Assembly: GCA_947073045.1 (NCBI GenBank)
Contig: CAMTJU010000009.1
Coordinates: 1 to 57,120 of the forward strand
Direction of reading: 5' to 3'
DNA: 57,120 nucleotides
Origin: an uncultured Clostridia bacterium
Lineage (GTDB): Bacteria > Bacillota > Clostridia > Lachnospirales > CAMVHY01
Part shown: piece by piece, positions 36,660-46,088 of the stretch
How positions within the stretch are numbered: the first letter of the stretch is position 1
Layout of the letters: each line of letters opens with the position of its first letter
The notes under the pieces: model-generated
What the model was told of the DNA's origin: nothing
Seen by the model: only the letters and a program-made list of their open reading frames with translations
Database searches by the model: none
Position numbers and translations under genes: made by a program

Positions 36660-38000
36660 ATGGATGTTTATTTTTTAAAAAATAATAATCAAGATTTAGC
36701 ATTTTTTCCAGAGACAATTAAATTTTTAAAGATAGACACAAATACTAAAAATTTGCTTGAAGACTTAAAAAATAATGCCACGCAGAAAAAAATTTGTTCC
36801 AAATATAAATTGGAAATCAAAAACTATAATGATTTAATGAATAAAATTAATGAATATGCCATCTCAAAAGAAAATAATAATGAATCAAAAATTGATACCG
36901 ATTCTTTAAACAAACTTGTTCTTAACGTTAGTAATGCGTGTAATTTAAAATGCAAATATTGTTATGCTAGCGGCGGAACTTATGGATCTGAAAAAAAGTT
37001 AATGACAAAAGATACTGCAAAGTGTGCTATTGATTTGTTTTTTTATCGTTTTAAAAAGATAAAATACATACAGATTTTTGGCGGCGAGCCACTTTTAAAT
37101 TTTCCTGTAATGAAATTTATTTGCGAGTATTTACATGAAAAGTTTGATAGAGATGAAATTGAAAAAGTTCCGGGAATAGGTTTAGTAACTAATGGAACGT
37201 TGATAAGTGATGAGTTTGTAGACTTAATTAATAAATATGATATTAGTGTGACATTTAGTTTTGATGGTACGCCAGAAACTAATGATGCTATGCGAATTTT
37301 TAGAGATGATTCTCCAACATCCAATGTTATATTAAAAAATTTAAAGATACTAAAAGAAAAGACAGGTGAGCCAAATTTAATTGAGGTTACTTATAATAAA
37401 TCGCACATAGAAAATAATGTATCGATAAAAGACATTGTTTCATTTATAAAAAACATAGATAAAAATATTGATATGCATATAACACCAGTTGTATCTTGCA
37501 ATAAAAGTGAAAATGAGTATGCTTTGAACGATTTAACAAGCTTTATAGATTCTGTAGATGATTTACTTGTAGATAATAAGTCTGAACTTTATTCATTATT
37601 GCAAAGATATATTTTAGCGATACAAAATAAAACAAAGCAAAAATATATTTGTCGTGCGGGTTCAAATATGTTTTCCGTGTCTGCATCTGGTGATATTTAT
37701 CCATGTTTTATGTTTACGGACAACAATGATTTTTGTATTGGAAATATTAGTGATGAAAATGTTTTGTATTCAAAAAAATTTAATCAATCACTTAAAAAAT
37801 TTTGTTCGTACGATAAAAGACAGGATTCGGAATGCAGAAATTGCTTTATAAGAAATATATGTTTTGGATGTTTAGGGCAAAATCTTTGTCAAACGGGAGA
37901 TGCTTTCAAAACTGATCGCAATATATGTAATATGAATCGCGCAATAGTAGAAAAAATATTGATTAAAATGTCACAGATGGAGGATAAAAAAAATAGCTAA
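36660..38000 (+). CDS. Radical SAM/SPASM peptide maturase
   Basis: A 446-residue radical SAM enzyme of the peptide-modifying SPASM group. The N-terminal 80 residues look like a precursor-recognition region. The cluster motif is CNLKCKYCYA (C94, C98, C101), with FGGEPLLNF for SAM binding. The C-terminal SPASM/auxiliary-cluster part is Cys-rich: CRAGSNMFSVSASGDIYPC, then C382, C392, C395, C401, C404, C410 and C423. It resembles the SCIFF maturase at 15.4-16.8 kb in layout but differs clearly in sequence. It is last in the peptide 2-CPBP 3 transcript (AGGAGAG before ATG). Its substrate is most likely the two short peptides; the linkage formed is unknown. Confidence 0.87.
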   Translation: MDVYFLKNNNQDLAFFPETIKFLKIDTNTKNLLEDLKNNATQKKICSKYKLEIKNYNDLMNKINEYAISKENNNESKIDTDSLNKLVLNVSNACNLKCKYCYASGGTYGSEKKLMTKDTAKCAIDLFFYRFKKIKYIQIFGGEPLLNFPVMKFICEYLHEKFDRDEIEKVPGIGLVTNGTLISDEFVDLINKYDISVTFSFDGTPETNDAMRIFRDDSPTSNVILKNLKILKEKTGEPNLIEVTYNKSHIENNVSIKDIVSFIKNIDKNIDMHITPVVSCNKSENEYALNDLTSFIDSVDDLLVDNKSELYSLLQRYILAIQNKTKQKYICRAGSNMFSVSASGDIYPCFMFTDNNDFCIGNISDENVLYSKKFNQSLKKFCSYDKRQDSECRNCFIRNICFGCLGQNLCQTGDAFKTDRNICNMNRAIVEKILIKMSQMEDKKNS

Positions 38001-38022
38001 CTTTGTTGTTAGCTATTTTTTG
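37992..38022. terminator. Bidirectional terminator between the peptide locus and addA
   Basis: Perfect 10-bp stem AATAGCTAAC/GTTAGCTATT with A- and T-runs; the stop codon of the radical SAM gene lies in its left arm. Confidence 0.85.
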
Positions 38023-38032
38023 TTATAATTTA

Positions 38033-41000
38033 TTATAAATAGATGGCTTTGTTTATATCAAAAAGATAAATTATAGAAAAATCAACTTTGCGATTGAAAT
38101 TTTTTTCTATTGCCATTTTATAAATTTCAAGTTGAAGTCGATATTTTTGAGCGAAACTTTCCGCTTTGTTTAAAGCAACTTTGTCTGTTTTGTAATCAAC
38201 AAGATATAATTTATCTTCAAATTCAAAAAAACAATCAATGATTCCGTGAACAAGAGTTTTTGGCTCTCCAGAATCATTTTCTATTCCGAGTACAAAAGAA
38301 GTTTCTCTTTTAATAAAATTTGCGCTACGCATTTTTTGTGTTAAATCCGACGATAGAAACTTAATAAATTTTTCAACGGGAATAATTTTTTCTTCCTGTT
38401 TGTTCAGCAAATTATTTTTTGTAAGAGAAGAAATAAATTTTTTTATTTCTGGTTTATCATTTTTCAAGTTCAAATCCAAATACCTAAGGACATTATGAAT
38501 TGCAATACCTTTTTGGGTTGGAGAGAGAATATTTTTTTTGAGAAAATTTGGTGCATTCAAAATAAATTTTGGCTTTTTATTTTGATTCAATTCTGTAATA
38601 GAAATTTTTGAGCGTACGGAAATGTTGTGTGGATATTGCCATTCTAATTTATTTTTAATTTCATCGTTGACATCTAAAATTTGAGGTGAAAAAAATTTTT
38701 CGTTTTGATTTTCGAATTCGTGAGAAATTTCGTTATTTATAATTTCAAACTTAGCGGGAAAATTATTTTTATTAGCAATTGGTATTAGCCAATCCAAATA
38801 ACATTTTGCGTTTTCAGGGAAAGAAATTTTTTTTTGCAGATTTTTAATTGAGCCAGTTAGAATTAATTTATTCTTGGCACGCGTCATTGCTACGTATAAA
38901 ATTCGCATTTCTTCCTCGAGATTTTTTTTTCGCATCTCAAATTCAATTGCATTTCTCGCAATTGTATTTATTCTTGTTCGGCGTTTAGGGTTTATAAATT
39001 TGTTTCCAAAACCAAGATTTTTATCTAAAAGGATTTGTTCATTCAAACTTTTCATATTAAATTCGCGGCCTAAAAAACTTACAAATACAATAGGAAATTC
39101 TAAACCTTTGCTTTTATGGATTGTCATTATTTTTACAGCGTTTGAATTTTTTTTGCCGCAAGCTGTATTTATTTTAGTTTCTTTTATTTTTTCTATGTAG
39201 CGAATGAAATTAAATAACCCCTTGTAATTTGTTTTTTCGTATTGCAGGGCAATATTTATAAATTTTATTATATTTTCCTGATGATTTTTTCCACTTGTAT
39301 TAAGCATTGATAAATAAAAAAAATCGGTTGTATTTAAAATTTCATCTATCAATTTGCTGATAGGCAATGAATTTTTTTTACTACGCAAATATTTGAGGTC
39401 TTGCTTGAATTTTTCTAGGCCATCATATTTTTTCACGCACTCATAAAAATTTTTTTGCGTGTCAAGCGCTCGTATTCTTATTAATTCATTTTCATCTATG
39501 CAATAAATATCTGAACGCAGCAATGCTACTAAACAAATTTCATTTCGTGGATTATCTATGATTTGCAGAAAATTTATCAGTGTAGAGATTTCGGGCAAGT
39601 CAAAAAAATCGCATTCATTTTCGATATCAATCGGGATATTATTTTTGGTGAAGATATTTGCAATCATATTGAGATTTTTGCGTGAGCGAATCAAAATTGC
39701 AATGTCAGAAAAATTTTCGCAAACACAATTTTTTATAAGCAATTTTATTTTTGTACAGATAAATTCTGTTTCAGTTTTCTCGTCTGCATTTTCATTTGTC
39801 AATAAATAAAGTTCGCTTTCTTCGCATTTATTATTTGAATTGCTTATTAATTTTTCTTGTGTGTAATCTATAGCGCCAAAATTTCTATTCATAAGATGCG
39901 AGAAAAAAAAGTTAACCGTATCTATAATTTTATTTGAGCTGCGGAAGTTTGTTGCCAGATTTATTTTTGTTGATTCATCTGAAATTTCATATTCGTTATA
40001 TTTTTGAATAAAGATTTCGGGAGAGGAATTACGAAATTTATAAATACTTTGCTTAACGTCGCCAACCATAAATTTTCTATTTGCTATCATATCCAAAATT
40101 TTTTCTTGTATATCATTTATATCCTGATATTCATCAATTAATACTTCATGAAACTGATTTTTTATCTGTGATAATACAGAGTGTTTTTCATTTTCAAGTA
40201 TTTGCAATGTAAATTCCTCAAGATCGTCAAATGATAATAAATTTTGTTTGAGTTTTGCTATTTTGAGCCGCTTATAAAATTTATTTACAAGATAAGTAAT
40301 TTCATTTATTATTGGATACGAGCTTTTAATATTATTTATAAGAGACTGGCTGTCTTCAAAAAATATTTTTTCTTCTAAAGTTGCAATAAGTTTTTTTATT
40401 TCATTGCGACATGCTTGAATGTACTCTTTTTTTTCTATATCGATTTCATCTAATTGTTTTTGTTTGTATGGGAAAAGTCGTTTATATTTTTTATCTTTAA
40501 TTATTTTGTATGATAAATCGAAATTGTTGTTGACTGAGTTTTTTAATTCATCAATCAAAATTTTATCATCTTCAAGTGTCTCAATATATTTTTCTGGCCC
40601 GAATTCTGATTTGCATGTTTCAATTGAATTTATTATTAGATTTTCGGCTTGATTTAATATAGTTTTTATATGCGGCAAAAGAGATTTATACCAAATTGTC
40701 GATTCAATTTTTTCATCGCCTTTTAGATTGAATTTGTCCGCGCAGTTTTTTAACCACAAATCTGAATGTGGTATGCTCCTTGAAAATTTGTAGATATAAA
40801 GTATAAGATTTTTTAGGCTATCGCTTTGTATCTTATCTGTGTTATAAATTTCAGCTGTAATGAAAAATAATTGGTCGTTATTTTTGTATTCCTCTTCCAA
40901 AATTTCATCAAGTATATCGGATTCTAATAGCTTCATTTCATTTTCTTGCGCAATTTTAAAATTTGGGTCGATGTCTATTACATAAAAATATTTGCGTATA

Positions 41001-41320
41001 ATATTCATGCAAAATGAATGTATGGTCGATATATTTGCATTAGTTAAAAGCAAAAGCTGGCGCTTTAAATTTTCATTTGGGGTTTGCGAAATTTTATTTT
41101 GCAGCCTACAATATATTCGTTGTTTCATTTGTAGTGCTGCTGCATCTGTAAAAGTTACAGCAAGAATTTTATTTATATCGATAGGATTTTTTTCATCCGT
41201 AATCATTTTCATTATTCTTTCAACAAGTACGGCTGTTTTGCCAGAACCCGCCGCCGCCGATACAAGTATATTTTTATTTTTTGTATTGATTGCAAGATTT
41301 TGCTCATACGTAAATTTCAT
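38033..41320 (-). CDS. addA: ATP-dependent helicase/nuclease subunit A
   Basis: UvrD-type helicase plus nuclease half of the AddAB recombination complex, which processes double-strand breaks. 1,095 residues from MKFTYEQNLAINT, with Walker A SAAAGSGKTAVLVE, FTDAAALQMKQRI, VDEYQDIND-type DEYQD, QSIYKFRNSSPE, MTIHKSKGLEFP and the C-terminal nuclease motif LVDYKTDKV. The ATG at 41320 has GGAGGAC; the open frame continues into the tRNA gene upstream and is spurious there. Its partner addB, normally just upstream, is not in the window. Confidence 0.93.
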   Translation of the reverse strand: MKFTYEQNLAINTKNKNILVSAAAGSGKTAVLVERIMKMITDEKNPIDINKILAVTFTDAAALQMKQRIYCRLQNKISQTPNENLKRQLLLLTNANISTIHSFCMNIIRKYFYVIDIDPNFKIAQENEMKLLESDILDEILEEEYKNNDQLFFITAEIYNTDKIQSDSLKNLILYIYKFSRSIPHSDLWLKNCADKFNLKGDEKIESTIWYKSLLPHIKTILNQAENLIINSIETCKSEFGPEKYIETLEDDKILIDELKNSVNNNFDLSYKIIKDKKYKRLFPYKQKQLDEIDIEKKEYIQACRNEIKKLIATLEEKIFFEDSQSLINNIKSSYPIINEITYLVNKFYKRLKIAKLKQNLLSFDDLEEFTLQILENEKHSVLSQIKNQFHEVLIDEYQDINDIQEKILDMIANRKFMVGDVKQSIYKFRNSSPEIFIQKYNEYEISDESTKINLATNFRSSNKIIDTVNFFFSHLMNRNFGAIDYTQEKLISNSNNKCEESELYLLTNENADEKTETEFICTKIKLLIKNCVCENFSDIAILIRSRKNLNMIANIFTKNNIPIDIENECDFFDLPEISTLINFLQIIDNPRNEICLVALLRSDIYCIDENELIRIRALDTQKNFYECVKKYDGLEKFKQDLKYLRSKKNSLPISKLIDEILNTTDFFYLSMLNTSGKNHQENIIKFINIALQYEKTNYKGLFNFIRYIEKIKETKINTACGKKNSNAVKIMTIHKSKGLEFPIVFVSFLGREFNMKSLNEQILLDKNLGFGNKFINPKRRTRINTIARNAIEFEMRKKNLEEEMRILYVAMTRAKNKLILTGSIKNLQKKISFPENAKCYLDWLIPIANKNNFPAKFEIINNEISHEFENQNEKFFSPQILDVNDEIKNKLEWQYPHNISVRSKISITELNQNKKPKFILNAPNFLKKNILSPTQKGIAIHNVLRYLDLNLKNDKPEIKKFISSLTKNNLLNKQEEKIIPVEKFIKFLSSDLTQKMRSANFIKRETSFVLGIENDSGEPKTLVHGIIDCFFEFEDKLYLVDYKTDKVALNKAESFAQKYRLQLEIYKMAIEKNFNRKVDFSIIYLFDINKAIYL

Positions 41321-41346
41321 ATTGTCCTCCAATTTTATAAAAAAAA

Positions 41347-41368
41347 ATTCGAACACAAAGTTCGAATT
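41347..41368 (-). terminator. Terminator of tRNA-Leu
   Basis: ATTCGAAC/GTTCGAAT stem with T-run on the minus strand, between the tRNA and addA. Confidence 0.75.
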
Positions 41369-41377
41369 AAAAAAAAA

Positions 41378-41461
41378 TGCCCGAAACCGGACTCGAACCG
41401 GTACGTCTTTAGGGACACTGGATTCTAAGTCCAGCGCGTCTACCAATTCCGCCATACGGGC
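41378..41461 (-). tRNA. tRNA-Leu, anticodon UAG
   Basis: 84 nt. Acceptor GCCCGTA pairs with TTCGGGC (one mismatch), D-arm GGCGGAATTGGTAGACGC, anticodon stem-loop around GGACTTAGAATCC (anticodon TAG), long variable arm TGTCCCTAAAGACGT typical of a class II tRNA, and T-arm GGTTCGAGTCC. CCA is not encoded. It lies 10 bases after hrcA on the same strand and is probably co-transcribed. Confidence 0.95.
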
Positions 41462-41471
41462 TAAAAAAATA

Positions 41472-42479
41472 TTAGTTAGCAAAATTACACATAACGTTCT
41501 CAATCTCGTTAAGAACGGAGATAACTTGTGAATAATTCATACGCGTTGGTCCGATAATTCCAATATTGACACGAGTTTTTTTACTGAGTTTACAATTTGC
41601 TTTTATAAGGCTACAGTCTTTTAGCAAATTACTCTCATTTTCATTACCAATTGTAATTTCTATATTATTTTCAATTTTATTTGCAAAAATAGAATTCAAA
41701 AATTTTTGTTCGTCAAACACTTGAAAAATATTTTTAGCTTTTTCTACATTATGAAATTCTGGGAAAATCAAAATATTTTTCATTCCGCTTGTGTATATTT
41801 GCACATCTTCATCTGATTTTATCAAATTTATAATCTCAAAAAGCAATTTAGCATTATGAAAACCAATTTCGTGAAGAATTTTATCGGAAATTTCAAAATC
41901 AATTTCTTTTACATCCAAATTATGCAAATTGTTGTTTATAATTAATGAAATATTGTCCAAATCATCAACTACATTAGTTTTGATAGTAAAATTCTTTGCT
42001 GTGTTGTCATTTTTTACTACTACAAGAATTATAGCATTTGTGTCAACAGGTATCAATTTTATAAATTTAATCTTATTTTCGCTTATGACAGGTTCAGTCA
42101 TTATAGTTGTGTAGTTTGTCAACAAAGATATAGCTTTGACAGTTTCTTTTATTAAAAAATCAACTTGATTTATATTTTGCAATATAATTTTTTTTAAAAA
42201 ATTTGTTTCAGCATCAGTTAATTTTTTATGTTGTATTAAATTATCGACATACAAACGATAACCTTTGTCACAAGGAATTCTTCCGGCAGAAGTATGAGGC
42301 TGAATTATATAACCCATTTCTTCTAAATCACTCATTTCATTTCTTACAGTTGCTGGGCTTATGCCTAAATCATATTTTTGAGTTATAGTGCGTGAGGCAA
42401 CAGGTTCAGCTGTCTCTATATAAGATTCTATAATAAGTTCTAAAATTTTTGTTTTTCGTGGGCTAATAATTTTAATCAC
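41472..42479 (-). CDS. hrcA: Heat-inducible transcription repressor HrcA
   Basis: Represses groESL and dnaK operons by binding the CIRCE element. The 335-residue chain begins with the winged-helix TARKTKILELIIESYIE-like segment (here SPRKTKILELIIESYIE), followed by PVASRTITQKYDLGISPATVRNEMSDLEEMGYI and HTSAGRIPCDKGYRLYVD. It starts with GTG, AAGAAG just upstream. Unusually, grpE-dnaK-dnaJ do not follow; tRNA-Leu and addA do. No CIRCE palindrome (TTAGCACTC-N9-GAGTGCTAA) is seen nearby. Confidence 0.94.
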   Translation of the reverse strand: MIKIISPRKTKILELIIESYIETAEPVASRTITQKYDLGISPATVRNEMSDLEEMGYIIQPHTSAGRIPCDKGYRLYVDNLIQHKKLTDAETNFLKKIILQNINQVDFLIKETVKAISLLTNYTTIMTEPVISENKIKFIKLIPVDTNAIILVVVKNDNTAKNFTIKTNVVDDLDNISLIINNNLHNLDVKEIDFEISDKILHEIGFHNAKLLFEIINLIKSDEDVQIYTSGMKNILIFPEFHNVEKAKNIFQVFDEQKFLNSIFANKIENNIEITIGNENESNLLKDCSLIKANCKLSKKTRVNIGIIGPTRMNYSQVISVLNEIENVMCNFAN

Positions 42480-42484
42480 CTTCT

Positions 42485-43030
42485 TTATAGCATTTTATAT
42501 TGATTAACAATATTTTGGTTAAAATCTTTTATTTCAAATAAGCCATCGTCATAAATCATATATGTGTTAGGATTATTTTGTTTGGGCAGTGATACAGAGC
42601 CAGGATTTATATAAATAATACCATTGAGATCTTCAACAGTTTGAATATGTGTATGACCATGTATAATTATATCATTTTTGCTCAGATAAGGCAAATTGTA
42701 CTTATTATAAATATGTCCGTGAGTTAGAAAAATCATTCTGTTTTTGAGATACATTATCGAATAATCTGACATAATAGGAAAATCCAAAACCATTTGATCT
42801 ACTTGTGCATCGCAATTTCCTTTTACACATAAAATATTATTTTTAATTGAATTGAGTAATTTTGCAACTTCTTTTGTATTGTAATCCTTGGATAAATCAT
42901 TTCTTGGACCGTGGTATAGCAAATCTCCAAGTAAAATTAATTTTTGGGGATTTTCATTTTCATAAGATTCAATTAACTTTTTACAAAAAAATAAAGAGCC
43001 ATGAAGATCAGAAGCAAACATAAATTTCAT
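42485..43030 (-). CDS. yfcE: YfcE family metallophosphodiesterase
   Basis: Calcineurin-like phosphoesterase of 181 residues. Metal ligands are in FASDLHGS, LLGDLLYHG, VKGNCD, LTHGHIYN and IHGHTH. Related proteins hydrolyse phosphodiester model substrates and their natural substrate is uncertain. It precedes hrcA by 5 bases. Confidence 0.92.
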   Translation of the reverse strand: MKFMFASDLHGSLFFCKKLIESYENENPQKLILLGDLLYHGPRNDLSKDYNTKEVAKLLNSIKNNILCVKGNCDAQVDQMVLDFPIMSDYSIMYLKNRMIFLTHGHIYNKYNLPYLSKNDIIIHGHTHIQTVEDLNGIIYINPGSVSLPKQNNPNTYMIYDDGLFEIKDFNQNIVNQYKML

Positions 43031-43186
43031 AATACAAAACCATCCTTTATCTAAAATATTTATTTTGAATAATGTGTCTGATTTATTATTATATCTAATA
43101 ATTTTGCAATGTGAAAGAAAAATTTTATATTTATAAAAAAAAGAGTAGGAGAGTAAAAAAAATCAGCTTAGTTATTTATCTTTGGC

Positions 43187-43215
43187 TTGAATGATTTTTA
43201 TTTTTGATTTAGAAT
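43187..43215 (+). promoter_or_regulatory. Promoter of mgtE
   Basis: TTGAAT, 17-base spacer, TAGAAT. The leader to the ATG is only about 26 bases, too short for an M-box riboswitch. Confidence 0.55.
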
Positions 43216-43247
43216 TTATGTATTAAACTTGAGGAGATAGTATTATT

Positions 43248-44585
43248 ATGAAAAATGAGATATTAGAATTGATAAACAAAGATTTTTCAGATAGGCAAGT
43301 AATCAAAAAAAAATTTTCAGATATGAATATTGTCGACATTGCCGAAATTTTTGAGGATATCGATAAAGAAAAAGTATTACAGATTTTTCGATTGCTTCCC
43401 AAAGATAAAGCTGCCGATGTTTTTTCATATATTTCTACAGAAAATCAAAAATTAATTATTGAAGCTATTACCGATAAAGAATTAGCAGGCATTGTAAATG
43501 ATTTGTATCTTGATGATACTGTTGATTTGTTAGAAGAAATGCCTGCCAATGTCGTTAAAAAAGTCTTAAAAAATACTGACAAAACTACACGCAAAATTAT
43601 AAATCAATTTTTGAATTACCCTGAAGATTCAGCTGGAAGTGTTATGACAATTGAGTATATCGATCTTAAAAAAAATTTGACTGTTAAAGAAGCTATTAGC
43701 AAAATCAGGAGAACGGTTGATGATAAAGAAACTTTTGATATTTGTTATGTTATTGATAATCGCAGAATTTTAGAAGGTATTGTTTCTATCCGTGATATTT
43801 TATTGGCAAATGACGAACAAAAAATTGAAGATATTATGGATAAAAATATTATCTATGTTTATACGACTGACGATAAAGAAATTGTTTCTAATTTATTTAT
43901 GAAATATGATTGCTCTTCTCTTGCTGTTGTTGATAAAGAAAAACGATTGGTGGGAATTATTACAGTAGATGATGTTGTCGATATTATTCAAGATGAAAAT
44001 ACTGAGGATTTTGAAATTATGGCTGCTATTACTCCTTCTGAAAAACCATATCTTAAAACTAATGTGTTTCAACTTGCTTTTAACAGAATTCCTTGGCTTC
44101 TATTTTTAATGATTTCTGCAACTTTAACTGGATTGGTAATAAATAAATTTGAAGCTCAACTTGCAGTGCAGTCAGCTCTTATTGCTTTTATACCAATGCT
44201 GATGGATACAGGAGGCAACTCTGGCTCTCAAGCAGCTACACTTGCTATACGTGGATTAGCTTTGAATGAAATTACAGTCTCGGATTTTTTAATTATTATC
44301 TTTAAAGAAACTTTTATTGGTTCAATAGCTGGGTTTGTGCTTGCCGTATTTAATTTTATTCGTTTAATAATTTTAAAATATGACACAATGGTTTCATTAA
44401 CGGTTTGTTGTAGCATTTTGCTGACGGTTGTCCTTGCAAATATAATAGGTGGAATTTTGCCATTGATAGCTAAATTTTTTAAAATGGATCCAGCTCTTAT
44501 GGCAGCGCCACTTATTACAACAATTGTTGATGTAATATCTTTGATTGCTTATTTTTCGATTGCATCAATATTTATGAAGTTCTAA
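43248..44585 (+). CDS. mgtE: Magnesium transporter MgtE
   Basis: Mg2+ channel of the inner membrane, gated by cytosolic Mg2+. The 445-residue chain has the MgtE N domain (about 20-125; LLPKDKAADVFSYI, LLEEMPANVVKKVL), two CBS domains (about 130-255; DSAGSVMTIEYIDL, VDDVVDIIQDENTED) and five C-terminal membrane helices with PMLMDTGGNSGSQAATLAIRGLAL, the channel signature. It has GAGGAG ahead of the ATG and its own promoter. Confidence 0.95.
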   Translation: MKNEILELINKDFSDRQVIKKKFSDMNIVDIAEIFEDIDKEKVLQIFRLLPKDKAADVFSYISTENQKLIIEAITDKELAGIVNDLYLDDTVDLLEEMPANVVKKVLKNTDKTTRKIINQFLNYPEDSAGSVMTIEYIDLKKNLTVKEAISKIRRTVDDKETFDICYVIDNRRILEGIVSIRDILLANDEQKIEDIMDKNIIYVYTTDDKEIVSNLFMKYDCSSLAVVDKEKRLVGIITVDDVVDIIQDENTEDFEIMAAITPSEKPYLKTNVFQLAFNRIPWLLFLMISATLTGLVINKFEAQLAVQSALIAFIPMLMDTGGNSGSQAATLAIRGLALNEITVSDFLIIIFKETFIGSIAGFVLAVFNFIRLIILKYDTMVSLTVCCSILLTVVLANIIGGILPLIAKFFKMDPALMAAPLITTIVDVISLIAYFSIASIFMKF

Positions 44586-44673
44586 AAAAAATAGCCAATG
44601 TAAAAATTGCTATAGTTGTTTTGAAATCACTTGCAGATAAAAAATCTTATGCCATACAAAAAAAATATCGCAT

Positions 44674-44707
44674 AAAAAAATCCACTTCGTTTTGAAGTGG
44701 ATTTTTG
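44674..44707. terminator. Bidirectional terminator between mgtE and the Cys-repeat protein
   Basis: 9-bp stem ATCCACTTC/GAAGTGGAT, 5-base loop, A-run left and T-run right. Confidence 0.85.
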
Positions 44708-44720
44708 GATGTTGTTTTAT

Positions 44721-45887
44721 TTAATGACCGTCGATTTCTTGTTCATTTTGCTCAATTTTTTTTGTAGACTTAGCAGTGTTAAATTGTTTTGATTCTTCAA
44801 TTGCATTTGCAGATGTTTGCTGTATCCAAGTTGGATTATTTGAATTAACTTCATGTGTTTCTGTAGAATTACTTCCTTCAGAAGTTTCTTCTTCAACGTG
44901 ATTCAGATCATTTTTTACCTTTTGTTTTTTATGAGAAATTTCTCTAGCATTATACCAGGTTGTTCCTCCAGAGACCACAATCATTATACCGCCTAATGAC
45001 ATTAATGAAATTGAAGCTAGATTTGGAATACCAAAAGTTACAAGCTGTGCTGTCAATCCTAATCCAATGAGTGAAAGCCCTGCAATAATTCCGCTTGTTC
45101 CGAATCCTAGAACTATTTTATTTATGCAAGTTAAATCTTTTTGCATTTTTTGTATTACAATAGTTCGTGCATATGGAGTAAATTCACTTAAAATTTTAGG
45201 GAAATAATCAGTTTTAATTTCATTAAATGAAATTTTGTTTGATTCAAGTATTTGTGATGCCATATTTTTATTTAGGACTGCGTAGTTGCAAATGCTACAT
45301 AAACCAAAGAAAGTATAATTATTTATTATTAAGTGGCTTAGTAATTTTTCTATAATTTTTGTATCATTTAACGAATGCTTTACACAGGCTTTATTTAAGT
45401 AATAAAAAATTTCATTATCTATACAACATATCACTCCTAAGTGCTCAAGCAATATAGCAAAATTATCTTCAGTTAGTGTATTAGGCTTGCAAGCACGACA
45501 AAATTTTAAAAAAGTATTACTATATATCTTTACAGGTTCATTTCTTACTACAGTTTTATGTAAACGATTTAATAAATTGCTTATTATATTTTGCTCTAAC
45601 GTTTCAGGTTGGCAAGCAGAGGATAAATTATATAAATAATAATTTCCTATTCCTACATTTTCTATCAAACCGCTTACTAAAGCATTTGCTAACTCCATAT
45701 TTAGTACATTGTCCTCGCAAGCGCAGCAGAAGTCGGAAAAAGTCCTACCATCTATTATTTGTACATCTTGCAACAAAAAGTTTAGTAACAAAGTTGCTGA
45801 CTCCGTGTTTAGCGAATTTGGTTCTACATTTTCATAACCATCAATTCTAAAATTTATCATTTTTGTTGTTGCCGTGGTTTCGCTCAT
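44721..45887 (-). CDS. Cys-repeat protein with two C-terminal membrane segments, function unknown
   Basis: A 388-residue protein I cannot assign. Residues 30-215 hold five imperfect repeats of about 35-40 residues, each with an aromatic-plus-Cys core (FSDFCCACE, LYNLSSACQ, FLKFCRACK, FYYLNKACV, FFGLCSICN) followed by a Leu-rich helix. Such a chain should fold as stacked helical repeats, a form often used for binding proteins. Two hydrophobic stretches (about 258-282 and 288-310) form a membrane hairpin, followed by a polar, Glu-rich 75-residue tail. There is no signal peptide. A GGGAGGGG site lies 10 bases before the ATG. With the two CaaX proteins it belongs to a set of unusual, standalone, repeat-rich genes in this genome. 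Confidence 0.75.
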   Translation of the reverse strand: MSETTATTKMINFRIDGYENVEPNSLNTESATLLLNFLLQDVQIIDGRTFSDFCCACEDNVLNMELANALVSGLIENVGIGNYYLYNLSSACQPETLEQNIISNLLNRLHKTVVRNEPVKIYSNTFLKFCRACKPNTLTEDNFAILLEHLGVICCIDNEIFYYLNKACVKHSLNDTKIIEKLLSHLIINNYTFFGLCSICNYAVLNKNMASQILESNKISFNEIKTDYFPKILSEFTPYARTIVIQKMQKDLTCINKIVLGFGTSGIIAGLSLIGLGLTAQLVTFGIPNLASISLMSLGGIMIVVSGGTTWYNAREISHKKQKVKNDLNHVEEETSEGSNSTETHEVNSNNPTWIQQTSANAIEESKQFNTAKSTKKIEQNEQEIDGH

Positions 45888-46051
45888 TATAAGTTATCCC
45901 CTCCCTAAAAAGTATTTTTAAATGTTAGTTATCATATTTACATTTTAACATAAAAGAATTGTTTTATAAAATGATAAAATATTTAAAATAAAAATATAAA
46001 AGTTCAAATTTATTTAAATTGAAATTCAGATTTGTTATTGAAAAAAATTAC

Positions 46052-46080
46052 AAAAAAATCGGGAATAACCCGACTTTTTT
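46052..46080 (-). terminator. Terminator of the flippase gene
   Basis: TCGGG/CCCGA stem flanked by A- and T-runs, just after the stop of the minus-strand gene. Confidence 0.7.
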
Positions 46081-46088
46081 TAATAAAT

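Noticed and set aside
41321-41503. N-terminal extension of addA that translates as MAELVDALDLESS..
   Set aside because: It is the tRNA-Leu gene read in a protein frame; a strong ribosome site supports the start at 41320.
43031-43247. M-box riboswitch ahead of mgtE
   Set aside because: The predicted start leaves a leader of about 26 bases, and no conserved stem arrangement is visible.
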